Source: Aestuariibaculum suncheonense
GTDB lineage: Bacteria > Bacteroidota > Bacteroidia > Flavobacteriales > Flavobacteriaceae
Reading direction: 5' to 3'
Assembly (NCBI RefSeq): GCF_014596935.1
Contig: NZ_JACVXC010000001.1
Coordinates: 1 to 64,000, forward strand
Length of the DNA: 64,000 bases
Positions 1 through 9,044 of this stretch are shown here, piece by piece. Position 1 is the first letter of the stretch, and the number at the start of each line of letters is the position of its first letter. A program made the position numbers and the translations under genes. The notes beneath the pieces are model-generated. The model was not told the origin of the DNA. It did not search any database and worked only from the letters and a program-made list of their open reading frames with translations.

Positions 1-37
1 AAATAACACTAAATTTAACCACAAATGAATAGATTTT

Positions 38-95
38 GAGCACTTAGTTTACTATGCTCACTTTGACCCGCCGCGGGTAGCTCACTTTGTCCGCC
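38..95. repeat. Clustered direct/inverted repeats, possible IS end
   Basis: GCTCACTTTG occurs at 56-65 and again at 80-89, each followed within a few bases by a CCGCC block. Between them ACCCGC and GCGGGT form a perfect 6-bp inverted repeat around one base (66-78), and GAGCA/TGCTC pair across 38-59. Multiple short repeats of this kind are typical of the ends of IS21-family elements, whose istA/istB genes would then lie outside the window. No transposase is visible, so the assignment is a guess from pattern only. Confidence 0.3.
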
Positions 96-216
96 CTATC
101 CATGTACCTTCATAATTTTATAAAGCTTGAATTATGAACGACCATTTAAAGGTGTTTATTGTTTACAGTTTTAGAGATGCTTGTTACTTAAAGCTATACT
201 ATACACCTCTGTGGTT

Positions 217-354
217 CCCTCGAGGGTGAGACTGGAGTATCTTATTTGTGGTTGTATGTTGTCTGTTGTGAGGCGTGATTCTTTGACCCTACGACCTCTC
301 GGCAAGCTCGAGGCAGGCTAAGCTTAGGGTGACAGTGAGGTGTTGTCTGTTGTG
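217..354. repeat. Intergenic repeat block with two 14-bp direct repeats
   Basis: TGTTGTCTGTTGTG is present at 257-270 and again at 341-354, an 84-base offset. The stretch between holds ACCCTA (286-291) facing TAGGGT (325-330). A perfect 10-bp palindrome CCCTCGAGGG sits at 217-226. No protein is encoded. It looks like a degenerate dispersed intergenic repeat; only two copies of the direct repeat are visible, so it is not a CRISPR. Confidence 0.4.
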
Positions 355-539
355 GGTATTTAATCTCAGTCTCAGGTTACAATTATAGATCTCGCTCATT
401 GTATTTTGTTTAAGGTTTTACTCTTGTTTAATTCAGGTATGCTATTCTCAAAATAAAGCAATTATCAAGAAAATAATCGTTGTATGGGCATGATCTATTG
501 AAGAAAAGTAAAAAGCATAGTTAAATAGTATGAATTCTC

Positions 540-569
540 TTGCTAGGACGGTTTAATGTTTTATTTTTG
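540..569 (+). promoter_or_regulatory. Promoter of the polysaccharide operon
   Basis: A TTG at 540-542 is followed after 19 bases by TATTTTTG at 562-569, an exact match to the Bacteroidota -33/-7 consensus (TTG, TAnnTTTG). Transcription would begin near 575, giving a leader of about 35 bases before the first gene. The following genes on this strand are closely packed, so this is probably the main promoter for the locus. Confidence 0.65.
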
Positions 570-609
570 CCAAGTGAGTTAAAAAGTACACTTTTTCGAA
601 TTATAATTA

Positions 610-1620
610 ATGAAAGTATTAATAACTGGAATAGCAGGATTTATTGGGTTTTATCTAGCAAAAACGCTTTTAGAAAAAAACATAAAGGTAGTTGGAATTG
701 ATAATATTAATAATTATTACGATACTAATTTAAAATATGCTAGACTAAATGAATTAGGGATTAACAAGAAAAATATTTTAGCTGATGGTAGTCTAGTAAA
801 AAGTGAAATTTATTCAAGTTTAGGTTTTGCTAAGTTGGATATTATTGAGTTAAAAAGTATAGAAAAATTGTTTCAAGAAGAAGGTTTTACTCATGTTGTA
901 AATCTAGCTGCTCAAGCAGGAGTAAGATATTCTTTAGAAAACCCGCATACTTATGTACAATCTAATCTAGTTGGTTTTGTAAACCTTTTAGAGTGCTGTA
1001 GACATTATAATGTGAAACATTTTGTTTACGCATCTAGTTCTTCGGTTTATGGGGCTAATTCTAAAATTCCTTTTTCAGAAAAGGATAGAACAGATGAACC
1101 TGTAAGTTTATATGCTGCAACTAAAAAAAGTAATGAATTAATGGCATATACATACAGCCATTTATATAATTTACCAACAACAGGACTTCGTTTTTTTACG
1201 GTTTATGGGCCTTGGGGTAGACCAGATATGGCGCCTATGTTATTTGCTTCTGCAATTTTAGAAGGAAAACCTATAAAGGTATTTAATAATGGTAATATGC
1301 AACGAGACTTTACCTATGTTGAAGATATAGTTAAAGGGGTTGAGTGTATTTTAGATGTTTTACCAGAAAAAATGCCTAAAGCCGATATTTTTAATATTGG
1401 AAATTCTAAACCAATAAAATTAATGGATTTTATTTCGGAGTTAGAAACAGCATTGGGTGAACAGGCAATTAAAGAGTTTTACCCTATGCAAGATGGTGAT
1501 GTTCAAAGAACTTATGCCGATGTTTCTCATTTAACGGAGAGAACAGGATATAAGCCAAAAACAAATTTAAGAGATGGAGTAAAGGAGTTTGCCAAATGGT
1601 TTTTAAATTATGAGCGATAA
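610..1620 (+). CDS. UDP-glucuronate 4-epimerase-like NAD-dependent epimerase
   Basis: Extended short-chain dehydrogenase of 336 aa that probably interconverts UDP-GlcA and UDP-GalA in the cytoplasm. Visible motifs are the N-terminal NAD-binding GIAGFIG (residues 7-13), SSSSVYG (142-148), the catalytic pair Tyr168-x3-Lys172, and FFTVYGPWGRP (195-205), which is characteristic of the CapI/LpsL type of UDP-GlcA epimerase. It is the first gene of the locus, 41 bases downstream of a -7 element. Ugd, encoded later in the same locus, would supply its UDP-GlcA substrate. The family call is secure. The exact substrate is inferred from motif and context; another UDP-hexose remains possible. Base composition is very AT-rich, as in the next eight genes. 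Confidence 0.85.
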   Translation: MKVLITGIAGFIGFYLAKTLLEKNIKVVGIDNINNYYDTNLKYARLNELGINKKNILADGSLVKSEIYSSLGFAKLDIIELKSIEKLFQEEGFTHVVNLAAQAGVRYSLENPHTYVQSNLVGFVNLLECCRHYNVKHFVYASSSSVYGANSKIPFSEKDRTDEPVSLYAATKKSNELMAYTYSHLYNLPTTGLRFFTVYGPWGRPDMAPMLFASAILEGKPIKVFNNGNMQRDFTYVEDIVKGVECILDVLPEKMPKADIFNIGNSKPIKLMDFISELETALGEQAIKEFYPMQDGDVQRTYADVSHLTERTGYKPKTNLRDGVKEFAKWFLNYER

Positions 1621-2218
1621 TTTATTTATGATTAGATTTCTATTTAAAGCAGTTAATTATTTTAAGCGAATAATACTTTTCCATTATTTTAAATTTCATA
1701 GGAATATAAAAGTTGGTAAAGGAATTATGTTTCATAATAAGCCTTTAATCCATATACATAAAGGAGCTTTGTTAGATATTGGAGACAACGTAACTATTAA
1801 TTCTAAAAATTTAGGATATCATGTAAATATGTATTCTAGATGCAAGTTGATGGCAGACAGGGATGGAGCAATAATAAAAATAGGAAATAATACTAGGCTT
1901 CATGGGAGTTGTATCCATGCAATTGAAAAAATAGTTATAGGGAAAAATTGTTTAATTGCTGCTAATTGTCAAATTATAGATGGAAATGGACACGATCTTT
2001 CTTTTTCCAATGTTTCTAATAGAATTAATACAATAGGAAATAGTAAGCCAGTTATAATTGAAGATGATGTATGGTTAGCTACTGGAGTTATAGTTTTACC
2101 AGGAGTAAAAATTGGAAAGGGGAGTGTAATAACCGCTAATAGTGTTGTAAATAAAGATATTCCTGAAATGGTTATTGCAGGAGGTAATCCAATAAAAATT
2201 TTAAAAGAATTTCCTTAA
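1610..2218 (+). CDS. Hexapeptide-repeat (LbH) acyltransferase
   Basis: A 202-aa protein with the left-handed beta-helix signature of repeated [LIV]-G-x4 hexapeptides, for example around VIGKNCLIAANC and VKIGKGSVITANSVV. It ends in the usual IAGGNPIKIL cap, and His128 in NGHDL is a likely catalytic base. Such enzymes transfer acetyl or another acyl group from CoA to a sugar. In this setting it probably O- or N-acetylates the repeat unit. It overlaps the preceding gene by 11 bases. A second ATG at 1628 (MIRFLFKAV) is an equally credible start. The acceptor cannot be read from the sequence. Confidence 0.8.
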   Translation: MSDNLFMIRFLFKAVNYFKRIILFHYFKFHRNIKVGKGIMFHNKPLIHIHKGALLDIGDNVTINSKNLGYHVNMYSRCKLMADRDGAIIKIGNNTRLHGSCIHAIEKIVIGKNCLIAANCQIIDGNGHDLSFSNVSNRINTIGNSKPVIIEDDVWLATGVIVLPGVKIGKGSVITANSVVNKDIPEMVIAGGNPIKILKEFP

Positions 2219-2253
2219 TAAAACAAAATTAACACGTAGTTTTATAAGTATAG

Positions 2254-3471
2254 ATGGGTATTAATGTAGATTTGAGAGATTTAAGGAATAATTTTATTTC
2301 TTTATTGGTATTAAGAGCGGGTAATTATATAATTCCATTATTAACGCTTCCCTTCTTAGTCAAAGTTTTAGGGGTAGAAAAATTTGGATTAGTTGCATTT
2401 GGAGAAATGATTGTTTTGTATTTCAAATCAGTTGTTGACTATGGTTTTGATTTAACAGGGACAAGATCTATTTCTGAAAATAGAGAAGATCATAAAGTAT
2501 TAGATAAACTTATAAATACAATTTTTGGAGCCAAACTATTGCTTCTTTTAGTTTGTTTTTTGTTTTTAGTTTTTCTGATATTAATTTTTCCTAAGCTTAA
2601 CGAAATTAAGTTACTTTTAATTTACTCGTATGGTATTGTTTTAGGCAATGCTTTGTTGCCTACATGGTATTTTCAAGGAATTGAACAAATGAAATATATA
2701 ACAATAGTAAACTTAATATCTAAAATTAGTTATCTCTTGTTATTATTCCTTTTAGTAAGTAATGAATCAGATTATATTTATGTTCCCTTACTAAATGCAT
2801 TAGGATTAGTTATTGGAGGATTAGTTTCATTATATATAATGAAAAGGAAATTCAATATTAACTTCTATTTTCCTAAACTTGAGGATGTTTTTTTTAGATT
2901 AAAAGAAGACTTTAATATTTTTATTTCAACTTTAGCTCCTAATTTATATAACAATTCAATGGGAGTTTTATTGGGTGTTTTTACAAATAATATTCAGGTA
3001 GGGTATTATTCTGCGGCCACGAAATTAATTGAAGTTGGAAACTCCATTATCAATATAATTTCAACTACAATTTTTCCCTATTTGAATCGGAATATAGATT
3101 ATAGGAAAAAGCTAATTAGTTTAACACTTATCGTAGGATTCTTTTCCTCAATGTTCTTTTTAATCTTTAGTAAGACTATTGTGGTATTTTTATTTGGGGA
3201 TGAAATGTTATCCAGTGTTTTTATTTTAAAAATACTGTCTTTAAATCCACTTTTTATTGCTGTTATGAGTGCCTATGGTATTAACACTTTAATTCTACAA
3301 AAAAGAGATGTTTTAGTGAGAAATATAATATTATTTTATTCAATTATTGGTTTTTTGTCTGGGATAATTTTTATAGAAAAATATGGAATAATTGCAGCAG
3401 CGATAATATTGGTTTCGATAAGAGGATTGATAGGATTAACTCAGTTTATTGTAGTTAAGATAAAATATTAA
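2254..3471 (+). CDS. Wzx-type polysaccharide flippase (MOP superfamily)
   Basis: A hydrophobic 405-aa protein with about 12 predicted membrane segments. The N-terminus is typical of oligosaccharide flippases: LRAGNYIIPLLTLPFLVKVLG, then FGLVAFGE, with TWYFQGIEQMKYI in the middle. Wzx proteins translocate the undecaprenyl-diphosphate-linked repeat unit across the inner membrane. It lies 35 bases after the acyltransferase and before the glycosyltransferases and polymerase-like genes. This is the normal content of a Wzx/Wzy locus. A second, unrelated MOP protein is encoded at 33512-34972. Length is within the usual range, and nothing looks truncated. Confidence 0.85.
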   Translation: MGINVDLRDLRNNFISLLVLRAGNYIIPLLTLPFLVKVLGVEKFGLVAFGEMIVLYFKSVVDYGFDLTGTRSISENREDHKVLDKLINTIFGAKLLLLLVCFLFLVFLILIFPKLNEIKLLLIYSYGIVLGNALLPTWYFQGIEQMKYITIVNLISKISYLLLLFLLVSNESDYIYVPLLNALGLVIGGLVSLYIMKRKFNINFYFPKLEDVFFRLKEDFNIFISTLAPNLYNNSMGVLLGVFTNNIQVGYYSAATKLIEVGNSIINIISTTIFPYLNRNIDYRKKLISLTLIVGFFSSMFFLIFSKTIVVFLFGDEMLSSVFILKILSLNPLFIAVMSAYGINTLILQKRDVLVRNIILFYSIIGFLSGIIFIEKYGIIAAAIILVSIRGLIGLTQFIVVKIKY

Positions 3472-3483
3472 TAAAGTGGTATA

Positions 3484-4410
3484 ATGAAAGATATTTATAA
3501 TTTTTATAAAAAAAGAAAACGTTCCTTTTTTATAAAACCGTTAATTTTTGGTTATAATCTTTTTAGGTATAAAATAATATCTGAAAAATTATTTATTCTT
3601 CTTGAGTATAAAAAAATCTTTGGAGTTTATCCTAACTTGGAATCCCCAAAATTATTTACGGAAAAAATACAATGGCTTAAATTATATGATAAGAATCCTC
3701 TTTATACAAAATGTGCTGATAAATATGAAGTTAGAGAATATGTTAAAGAGAAAATTGGAGAAAAACATTTAATTCCACTAATATTAGTAACTGAAAATGT
3801 AGAGGATATAGCTGCTGAAAATTTACCCAATTACCCGGTAATAATCAAAACAAATCATGATAGTGGAGGAGGTATTATAGTTAGACAAAAAAATAATGTT
3901 AATTATAAAGAGATACATAAGTTACTAAAGAAAAGATTAAGTAAGAACTATTACAATTTGAATAGAGAATGGGAGTATAAAGATATCAAACCGAAAATCA
4001 TTGTAGAAAAGCTTATGTCAGATGAAAGTGGTAATACATTACTTAATGATTATAAAATATTTTGTTTTAATGGTAAGCCTAGATATATACAAACCTTATT
4101 AGATAGAGAGACAGGTGTCAAAGAAGATTGGTATGATATTAATTGGAATAGACAAGAATTCAGATACTTTTCTGAGGAAAGTAAAGAGATAGAAAGGCCA
4201 AAGGAGTTAGATTTAATGCTTAAATTGAGTGAGAGATTAGCATCAGATTTTAAATTTGTTCGAGTTGATTTGTATAAAGTTAAAGATGAAATATACTTCG
4301 GAGAATTAACTTTTAAACCTTATTCAGGATTGATGATTTGGAATCCTAGACAATGGGATTTTGAATTAGGAAGTCAATTAGATTTGAAAATATCAAAAGG
4401 TGAGAAATGA
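3484..4410 (+). CDS. TupA-like ATP-grasp protein
   Basis: A 308-aa protein matching the TupA-like ATP-grasp family: a conserved N-terminal block (TEKIQWLKLYDKNPLYTKCADK), the VIIKTNHDSGGG nucleotide-binding segment near residues 120-131, and the NDYKIFCFNGKPRYIQ strand of the ATP-grasp fold. TupA takes part in teichuronopeptide synthesis in Bacillus. Relatives in polysaccharide loci are thought to join an amino acid or amine to a sugar carboxylate through an acyl-phosphate intermediate. The locus makes uronic acids, so amidation of GlcA or GalA is a reasonable inference, though unproven. It shares a 4-base ATGA overlap with the next glycosyltransferase gene. Confidence 0.75.
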   Translation: MKDIYNFYKKRKRSFFIKPLIFGYNLFRYKIISEKLFILLEYKKIFGVYPNLESPKLFTEKIQWLKLYDKNPLYTKCADKYEVREYVKEKIGEKHLIPLILVTENVEDIAAENLPNYPVIIKTNHDSGGGIIVRQKNNVNYKEIHKLLKKRLSKNYYNLNREWEYKDIKPKIIVEKLMSDESGNTLLNDYKIFCFNGKPRYIQTLLDRETGVKEDWYDINWNRQEFRYFSEESKEIERPKELDLMLKLSERLASDFKFVRVDLYKVKDEIYFGELTFKPYSGLMIWNPRQWDFELGSQLDLKISKGEK

Positions 4411-5504
4411 GAATAAATATTTTTATTATTATTCCTAGTTTGGAAGGAGGAGGAAGTGAAAGGGTGATTTCAAATGTTGTTAAGTATTTAGATCAAGAAA
4501 AGTTTAATATAACATTAGTTTTAGGTTGTAAAAAAGGGAAATATTTAGAAGAAATACCCAAATCAGTAAATATAATTGATTTTAAAAAGGCCCGGGTTAG
4601 ATATGCTATTTTTCCAATTATAAATTTTATTAGAGGCCATAAGCCAGATATTGTTTTATCGACCTTAGGACATTTAAATTTATTAATTGCTTTTTTTAGA
4701 CCAATACTACCAAAAAGGACTAAATTTATTGCAAGAGAATCAAATACGATTAGTATAAGAAACAAAGACGAAAGATATCCTAAACTTTTTGATTTTTTAT
4801 TTAAAACAGTATATAAGAATTTTGATTTAGTTATTTGTCAGGCTAAATCAATGAAGAAAGATTTAATTATAAACTATAACTTTCCTGAGCAAAAATTAAA
4901 AATTATTAATAACCCTGTAGATTTTGACAAAATAGAATATTTAAGTACTAAGGACATAGAGGTGGTGTCTTTACCTAAAGATAAATATAATTTATTAGTA
5001 ATAGGTAGATTAACTCACCAAAAAAGAATGGATCATGCGATAAAGGTAATGTCGTGTATGCCTGATAATTTTCATTTAACAATTGCAGGAGAAGGCGAAT
5101 TAAAAGAATATTTAGAAGAGTTAGTCGTTAATTTAAACCTGAAAGATAAAGTAACATTTAAAGGGTTTGTTAAAAATCCATATGTTTTACTTAAAGAGGC
5201 AAATTTAGTGCTATCTACATCTAGGTATGAAGGCTTTCCTAATGTTGTTCTTGAAGCTAATGCTTGTGGTAAACCTGTATTAGCTTATAATTATGTAGGG
5301 GGCATTGATGAGATTATAGAAAACGATGTTAATGGAGAATTAATTGAAGATGGGAATTTGAAGCTCTTATCTGAAGCTCTTTTTAAAATATTTCAATCAA
5401 ATAATTATAATGGTGAAATAATTCGCAATTTAACCAAGCAAAAATTTAATGTTAAGCATATTGTTGCAAAATATGAATCTGAGTTTTTTAATATTTTAAA
5501 GTAA
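4407..5504 (+). CDS. Glycosyltransferase family 4 (GT-B fold)
   Basis: A 365-aa retaining GT-B glycosyltransferase. The N-terminal acceptor domain opens with a glycine-rich loop (EGGGSERV, residues 13-20). The donor domain begins near VIGRLTHQKRMDHAI (199-213) and holds the E-x7-E motif Glu275/Glu283 in EGFPNVVLE. These enzymes add a sugar from a nucleotide donor to the lipid-linked repeat unit at the cytoplasmic face. The gene starts inside the stop of the ATP-grasp gene, so the two are translationally coupled. Donor and acceptor are not predictable. Confidence 0.85.
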   Translation: MRINIFIIIPSLEGGGSERVISNVVKYLDQEKFNITLVLGCKKGKYLEEIPKSVNIIDFKKARVRYAIFPIINFIRGHKPDIVLSTLGHLNLLIAFFRPILPKRTKFIARESNTISIRNKDERYPKLFDFLFKTVYKNFDLVICQAKSMKKDLIINYNFPEQKLKIINNPVDFDKIEYLSTKDIEVVSLPKDKYNLLVIGRLTHQKRMDHAIKVMSCMPDNFHLTIAGEGELKEYLEELVVNLNLKDKVTFKGFVKNPYVLLKEANLVLSTSRYEGFPNVVLEANACGKPVLAYNYVGGIDEIIENDVNGELIEDGNLKLLSEALFKIFQSNNYNGEIIRNLTKQKFNVKHIVAKYESEFFNILK

Positions 5505-5508
5505 TGAT

Positions 5509-6867
5509 ATGCCAGAATCATTTAGCATTACATCCAGTTGGATTCAAAATAAAATATTTTGGTTATTATTAATTGTTCCGCTTTGTTTTAAAATTGAAAT
5601 ATTGCCAAGTGTCATAATAATGCCTCAAGAAGTAATACTACCTATTCTTATTGGATTATATTTTTTAGCAAAAGGTAAGTTCAATACAAAGATGTCAATA
5701 ATTTCAATGCCATATATATACTTGTTAATGGCATTAATATTAACACTAATATTAACCGTATTTTCTCTGTTTTATAGTTTTGATTTGGTTGGGCTTTTAA
5801 AAATAATTAAATACTCTATTTATGTTATTGCTATTATAATTATATCAAATTATACTCCGACCAATTTTATAAAAATACTTAATAAGATAACTATAACCAC
5901 AATAGTATTAACGTTAATTATATTTTACCTAAATAAGATAGAATCAGGTAAAATTTGGGCTACCTATGTAGCAATGGCTACTTATGTAAGTAGTTATATG
6001 CCGACAGGTTTTTCAAATAGAGTATTAAATTTACAATCTGGCTCATTTGTAATTTATTCTGGAAATCACGGAATTTATGGAAGCTATTTAGCGTTAATTT
6101 TATTCTTTAATTTTTCTAGCATATTAAGAAGTAAGAGAAAAAACTTTTTGGGGTTACTCACAATTATATTATGTTTTATTAATTTAATGCTATTAACATC
6201 TAGAGAAACTTTCTTACTTATTTTTATAACGATTTTTACTTATTCTTTTTATTATGTGTCATACAAGAAGTTTAATCCTTCTAAATTAGTTTCGGTTTTT
6301 ATTTTGTTTGTTTTGTTTTTATTATTAATAATATGGGCAGTAAATTATTTTGATATTGAATTATCTATAATAAACAAAGTAGAAAATTCTATTCGTAAAT
6401 TTAGAGAAGAAGGAGGTGATGGAAGTGTAGATGTAAGGTTGAACACATGGTTATTAATATTAATTTTTTTATTTACTAATCCTCTAAGAGTAATATTTGG
6501 AACAGGGTTTAATCCAACTCTTTTTCGAGAAAAAATAGATTTTGTTGCCAGTCAAAATCCAGATATAGGCAAATATGTAGGTATTCCTGAAAGCCTGTTT
6601 TTACAGTTTTTATCTTATGGTGGAATAGTATCCTTATTTTTTATTTTTTTATTTTTTTATTCATTATATAAGAATGTATGGAAGGTAAAAAACATATCAG
6701 TGAATGGGATGTTTATTCCTTTTTTTTTGTTGGGTTTATTTGTTACAAACAATACAGGAGCATCAATCTTAGCTGAACTCCTAATGACGCAATTTGCCCT
6801 AGTATATGTTTTTATAATGAATGATAATATTAATGAATATGAAAAAAATTCTTTTAGTAACTGTTAG
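5509..6867 (+). CDS. O-antigen polymerase/ligase family membrane protein (Wzy candidate)
   Basis: A 452-aa integral membrane protein with about 11-12 hydrophobic segments. A large external loop in the C-terminal half (around residues 285-365) contains NTWLLILIFLFTNPLRVIFG and GYE/GIPESLFLQFLSYGG-type segments, as in Wzy and WaaL proteins. Wzy polymerises flipped repeat units in the periplasm. Sequence identity in this family is poor, so the call rests on topology and on neighbouring wzx and glycosyltransferase genes. The 3' end overlaps the next gene. A second protein of the same class follows at 7899, and which is the polymerase is unclear. Confidence 0.7.
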   Translation: MPESFSITSSWIQNKIFWLLLIVPLCFKIEILPSVIIMPQEVILPILIGLYFLAKGKFNTKMSIISMPYIYLLMALILTLILTVFSLFYSFDLVGLLKIIKYSIYVIAIIIISNYTPTNFIKILNKITITTIVLTLIIFYLNKIESGKIWATYVAMATYVSSYMPTGFSNRVLNLQSGSFVIYSGNHGIYGSYLALILFFNFSSILRSKRKNFLGLLTIILCFINLMLLTSRETFLLIFITIFTYSFYYVSYKKFNPSKLVSVFILFVLFLLLIIWAVNYFDIELSIINKVENSIRKFREEGGDGSVDVRLNTWLLILIFLFTNPLRVIFGTGFNPTLFREKIDFVASQNPDIGKYVGIPESLFLQFLSYGGIVSLFFIFLFFYSLYKNVWKVKNISVNGMFIPFFLLGLFVTNNTGASILAELLMTQFALVYVFIMNDNINEYEKNSFSNC

Positions 6868-7912
6868 AGCAGATATAGGAGGAGGACCAATTCATGTTAA
6901 TGAATTAATAGAAGGAATTGATCATGACTCATTTAAATTGTTTTTAGGGTGTCCGTTTGAAGGATATATGTATGATGAATGTTGGAAAAATAGTAGTAGA
7001 ATTAGGGGGTTAGTGAAAATTCCGTATAGATCTTTTTCACTAAGATATTTTTTACATCTAAAAGCATTTGTTAAAAGGCACAAAATTGATATTGTTCATT
7101 CTCATGGAAAAGGGGCTGGAGTCTATTCCCGGTTATTAAGATTAACAAGTAAAAAGGTTATTGTAATACATACTTTCCATGGCATTGGAAATGTCACAGA
7201 AGAAGGTTTTTTTAATAAGATTAAAAATGTTTATACAGAAAGATTATTAAAACGTTTTACCAAATTATTTATTTCAGTAAGTCTAGGTGAAAGAAAATTA
7301 GCTGTAGATGTTTTGGGAATCAAAAAAGAAAATGTAAGACTTATTTATAATGGAGTTCGAGATTACTCATTAATAAATAAAGTGAATGCTCCTAAAAGAG
7401 TTGTTATGTTTACAAGGTATTCTTATGAGAAAAATATGGAATTAGCTTATAATATTTTGAAAAAAGTAAATCCTAATATAATATTTTGTTGGGTAGGAGA
7501 TGGTGAAGAATTTAAAAGATTTAAAAGATTGAAGAGTGATGACAATGTGAAAAACCTTATCATGATTGGATTTGACAATAGTCCTCAGAAATACTTAACA
7601 GAAGGTTCCATTTATCTTTCTACTTCACGGCATGAAGGGTTGCCATTATCTCTTTTGGAAGCCGAATCTAGTGGTGTTCCAATTGTTGCGACAAATGTAG
7701 TTGGTAATAATGAGGTGGTTACAGAGGGTTATAATGGATTTCTATTCGATTCAAATAATCCTCAAAAAGCAGCAAGTAAAATTGAGCAGTTGTATTTTGA
7801 TAGCAGTTTATATTTAAAAATTTCTCAAAATGCAAGAGAAGACTACTTGGCTAGATTTACAAGGGAAAAAATGGTTGTAGAAACAGAAAAACTTTATTAT
7901 GAGTTTAGTTAA
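6839..7912 (+). CDS. Glycosyltransferase family 4
   Basis: A GT-B glycosyltransferase of 357 aa from the ATG at 6839 (MKKILLVTVRADIGGGPIH). An in-frame ATG at 6821 would only add MIILMN and is less natural. The N-terminal domain carries the glycine-rich GGGPIHVNEL loop and IVHSHGKGAG, typical of GT4 enzymes. The donor domain holds VMFTRYSYEKN and the E-x7-E motif within EGLPLSLLEAESSG. It overlaps the end of the polymerase-like gene by 29 bases and the start of the next membrane protein by 14, showing a tight operon. Substrate unknown. Confidence 0.83.
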   Translation: MKKILLVTVRADIGGGPIHVNELIEGIDHDSFKLFLGCPFEGYMYDECWKNSSRIRGLVKIPYRSFSLRYFLHLKAFVKRHKIDIVHSHGKGAGVYSRLLRLTSKKVIVIHTFHGIGNVTEEGFFNKIKNVYTERLLKRFTKLFISVSLGERKLAVDVLGIKKENVRLIYNGVRDYSLINKVNAPKRVVMFTRYSYEKNMELAYNILKKVNPNIIFCWVGDGEEFKRFKRLKSDDNVKNLIMIGFDNSPQKYLTEGSIYLSTSRHEGLPLSLLEAESSGVPIVATNVVGNNEVVTEGYNGFLFDSNNPQKAASKIEQLYFDSSLYLKISQNAREDYLARFTREKMVVETEKLYYEFS

Positions 7913-9044
7913 AAAAAATATTTTAAATATTAAAATAGAACTTTTAGTAGGGCTCTTATTTATAAGTATATTATTTAATAATATTATTTCTCCAATAATT
8001 GTTTTTTTATTGTGTTTAATAATTTTTTTAGATAAAAAGAATTATGTGTTTAGATTAAGTTATAAAAATTCGATTGTTTGTTTGTTTTTCGGTTATTTGT
8101 TAATAAGAGAATCATTTAGCTCAGATATAAAAGGATGGAGTTATTTGTTTAGACTTTTGCCTATTCTAATTTTTATATTTACAGTAGGTTTATATAAATT
8201 TAGTAAGAATGAAGAAAAAAGAATTGCCTTATTACTCATAATCATAAATTACTTTTTTTATGTTTTAACTTTTGTGGTGATTTTATTTGTGCATTATGAT
8301 AATTATAAAAGAGGTGTAAAATTGGATTTTAGTTATTACCAATGGATTGTACCCATAAAAATAGGGATTCATCCACCATATTGGGGTTTTTTTATAAATT
8401 TAAGTCTGATAACTATAATTAATGAAAATAAAATTAGGAAAGCTGTTAAGCTGATCTTTTGTTTTGTTTCCTTTTTATTTCTTCTTTTTTTATCTTCTAG
8501 GGTTGCTCTATTTGTTTTTTTTGGGGTTGTATTAATTGAATTAGTTCTAAATAATCAAATAACTATAAAGACAAGATTATTTGTTTTTGTACTATTGTCG
8601 GTTATAGGAGTTTTTATAGGGAGTCAATCTTCATATTTGTTAAAGAAAATGAAAAATAATGAAGGGGTATCAAATCGTCTAAAACTATGGGAGGCCTCTA
8701 TTGAGGCTGTAAATGAGAATTATTTATTTGGAAACTCAATTCCGGAAGGAAGGTTTTTAATTAAGTACTTTTATGAAAAGAACAACAAAATAATAAAGGA
8801 TAATTATGATCCTCATAATCAATTTTTATCTTTTACGGTAAATTACGGAATTATTGGCTTGATTTTGTTTGCTGGATTTTTGCTTTACCATGAACGTTTA
8901 AATATCCTTTATTTTGAGTTTTTGTTCATTATCTTTATATCTTTTTTAACAGAAAGTATTTTAAATAGGCAAATGGGGGTAATTTTATTTGCTTTTTTCC
9001 TAAGTTATTTTTCAAATAATAATACTTATAAATTATTAAAATGA
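7899..9044 (+). CDS. O-antigen ligase/polymerase family membrane protein
   Basis: A very hydrophobic 381-aa protein with about 10 membrane segments. A periplasmic loop near residues 245-310 contains NRLKLWEASIEAVNENYLFG and the conserved DPHNQFL (His-bearing) motif found in WaaL/Wzy proteins of the O-antigen ligase family. The HNQFL motif makes this the better ligase-type candidate of the two in the locus. It could either polymerise repeat units or transfer the finished chain to lipid A core or another acceptor. Its start overlaps the upstream glycosyltransferase and its end overlaps the downstream one by 4 bases. Confidence 0.72.
   Translation: MSLVKKNILNIKIELLVGLLFISILFNNIISPIIVFLLCLIIFLDKKNYVFRLSYKNSIVCLFFGYLLIRESFSSDIKGWSYLFRLLPILIFIFTVGLYKFSKNEEKRIALLLIIINYFFYVLTFVVILFVHYDNYKRGVKLDFSYYQWIVPIKIGIHPPYWGFFINLSLITIINENKIRKAVKLIFCFVSFLFLLFLSSRVALFVFFGVVLIELVLNNQITIKTRLFVFVLLSVIGVFIGSQSSYLLKKMKNNEGVSNRLKLWEASIEAVNENYLFGNSIPEGRFLIKYFYEKNNKIIKDNYDPHNQFLSFTVNYGIIGLILFAGFLLYHERLNILYFEFLFIIFISFLTESILNRQMGVILFAFFLSYFSNNNTYKLLK

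Larger units (their letters stand above)
1..609. other. Gene-free, repeat-rich region upstream of polysaccharide locus
   Basis: No reading frame of useful length is visible on either strand. The first 100 bases hold short direct and inverted repeats resembling an insertion-sequence end. Positions 216-354 are less AT-rich than the flanking DNA and carry a 14-base direct repeat and a palindrome. The last 70 bases carry a promoter. The region separates whatever lies to the left from the polysaccharide operon. Confidence 0.6.

Noticed and set aside
257-354. CRISPR-like repeat pair
   Set aside because: Only two copies of a 14-base repeat, no regular spacers and no cas genes.
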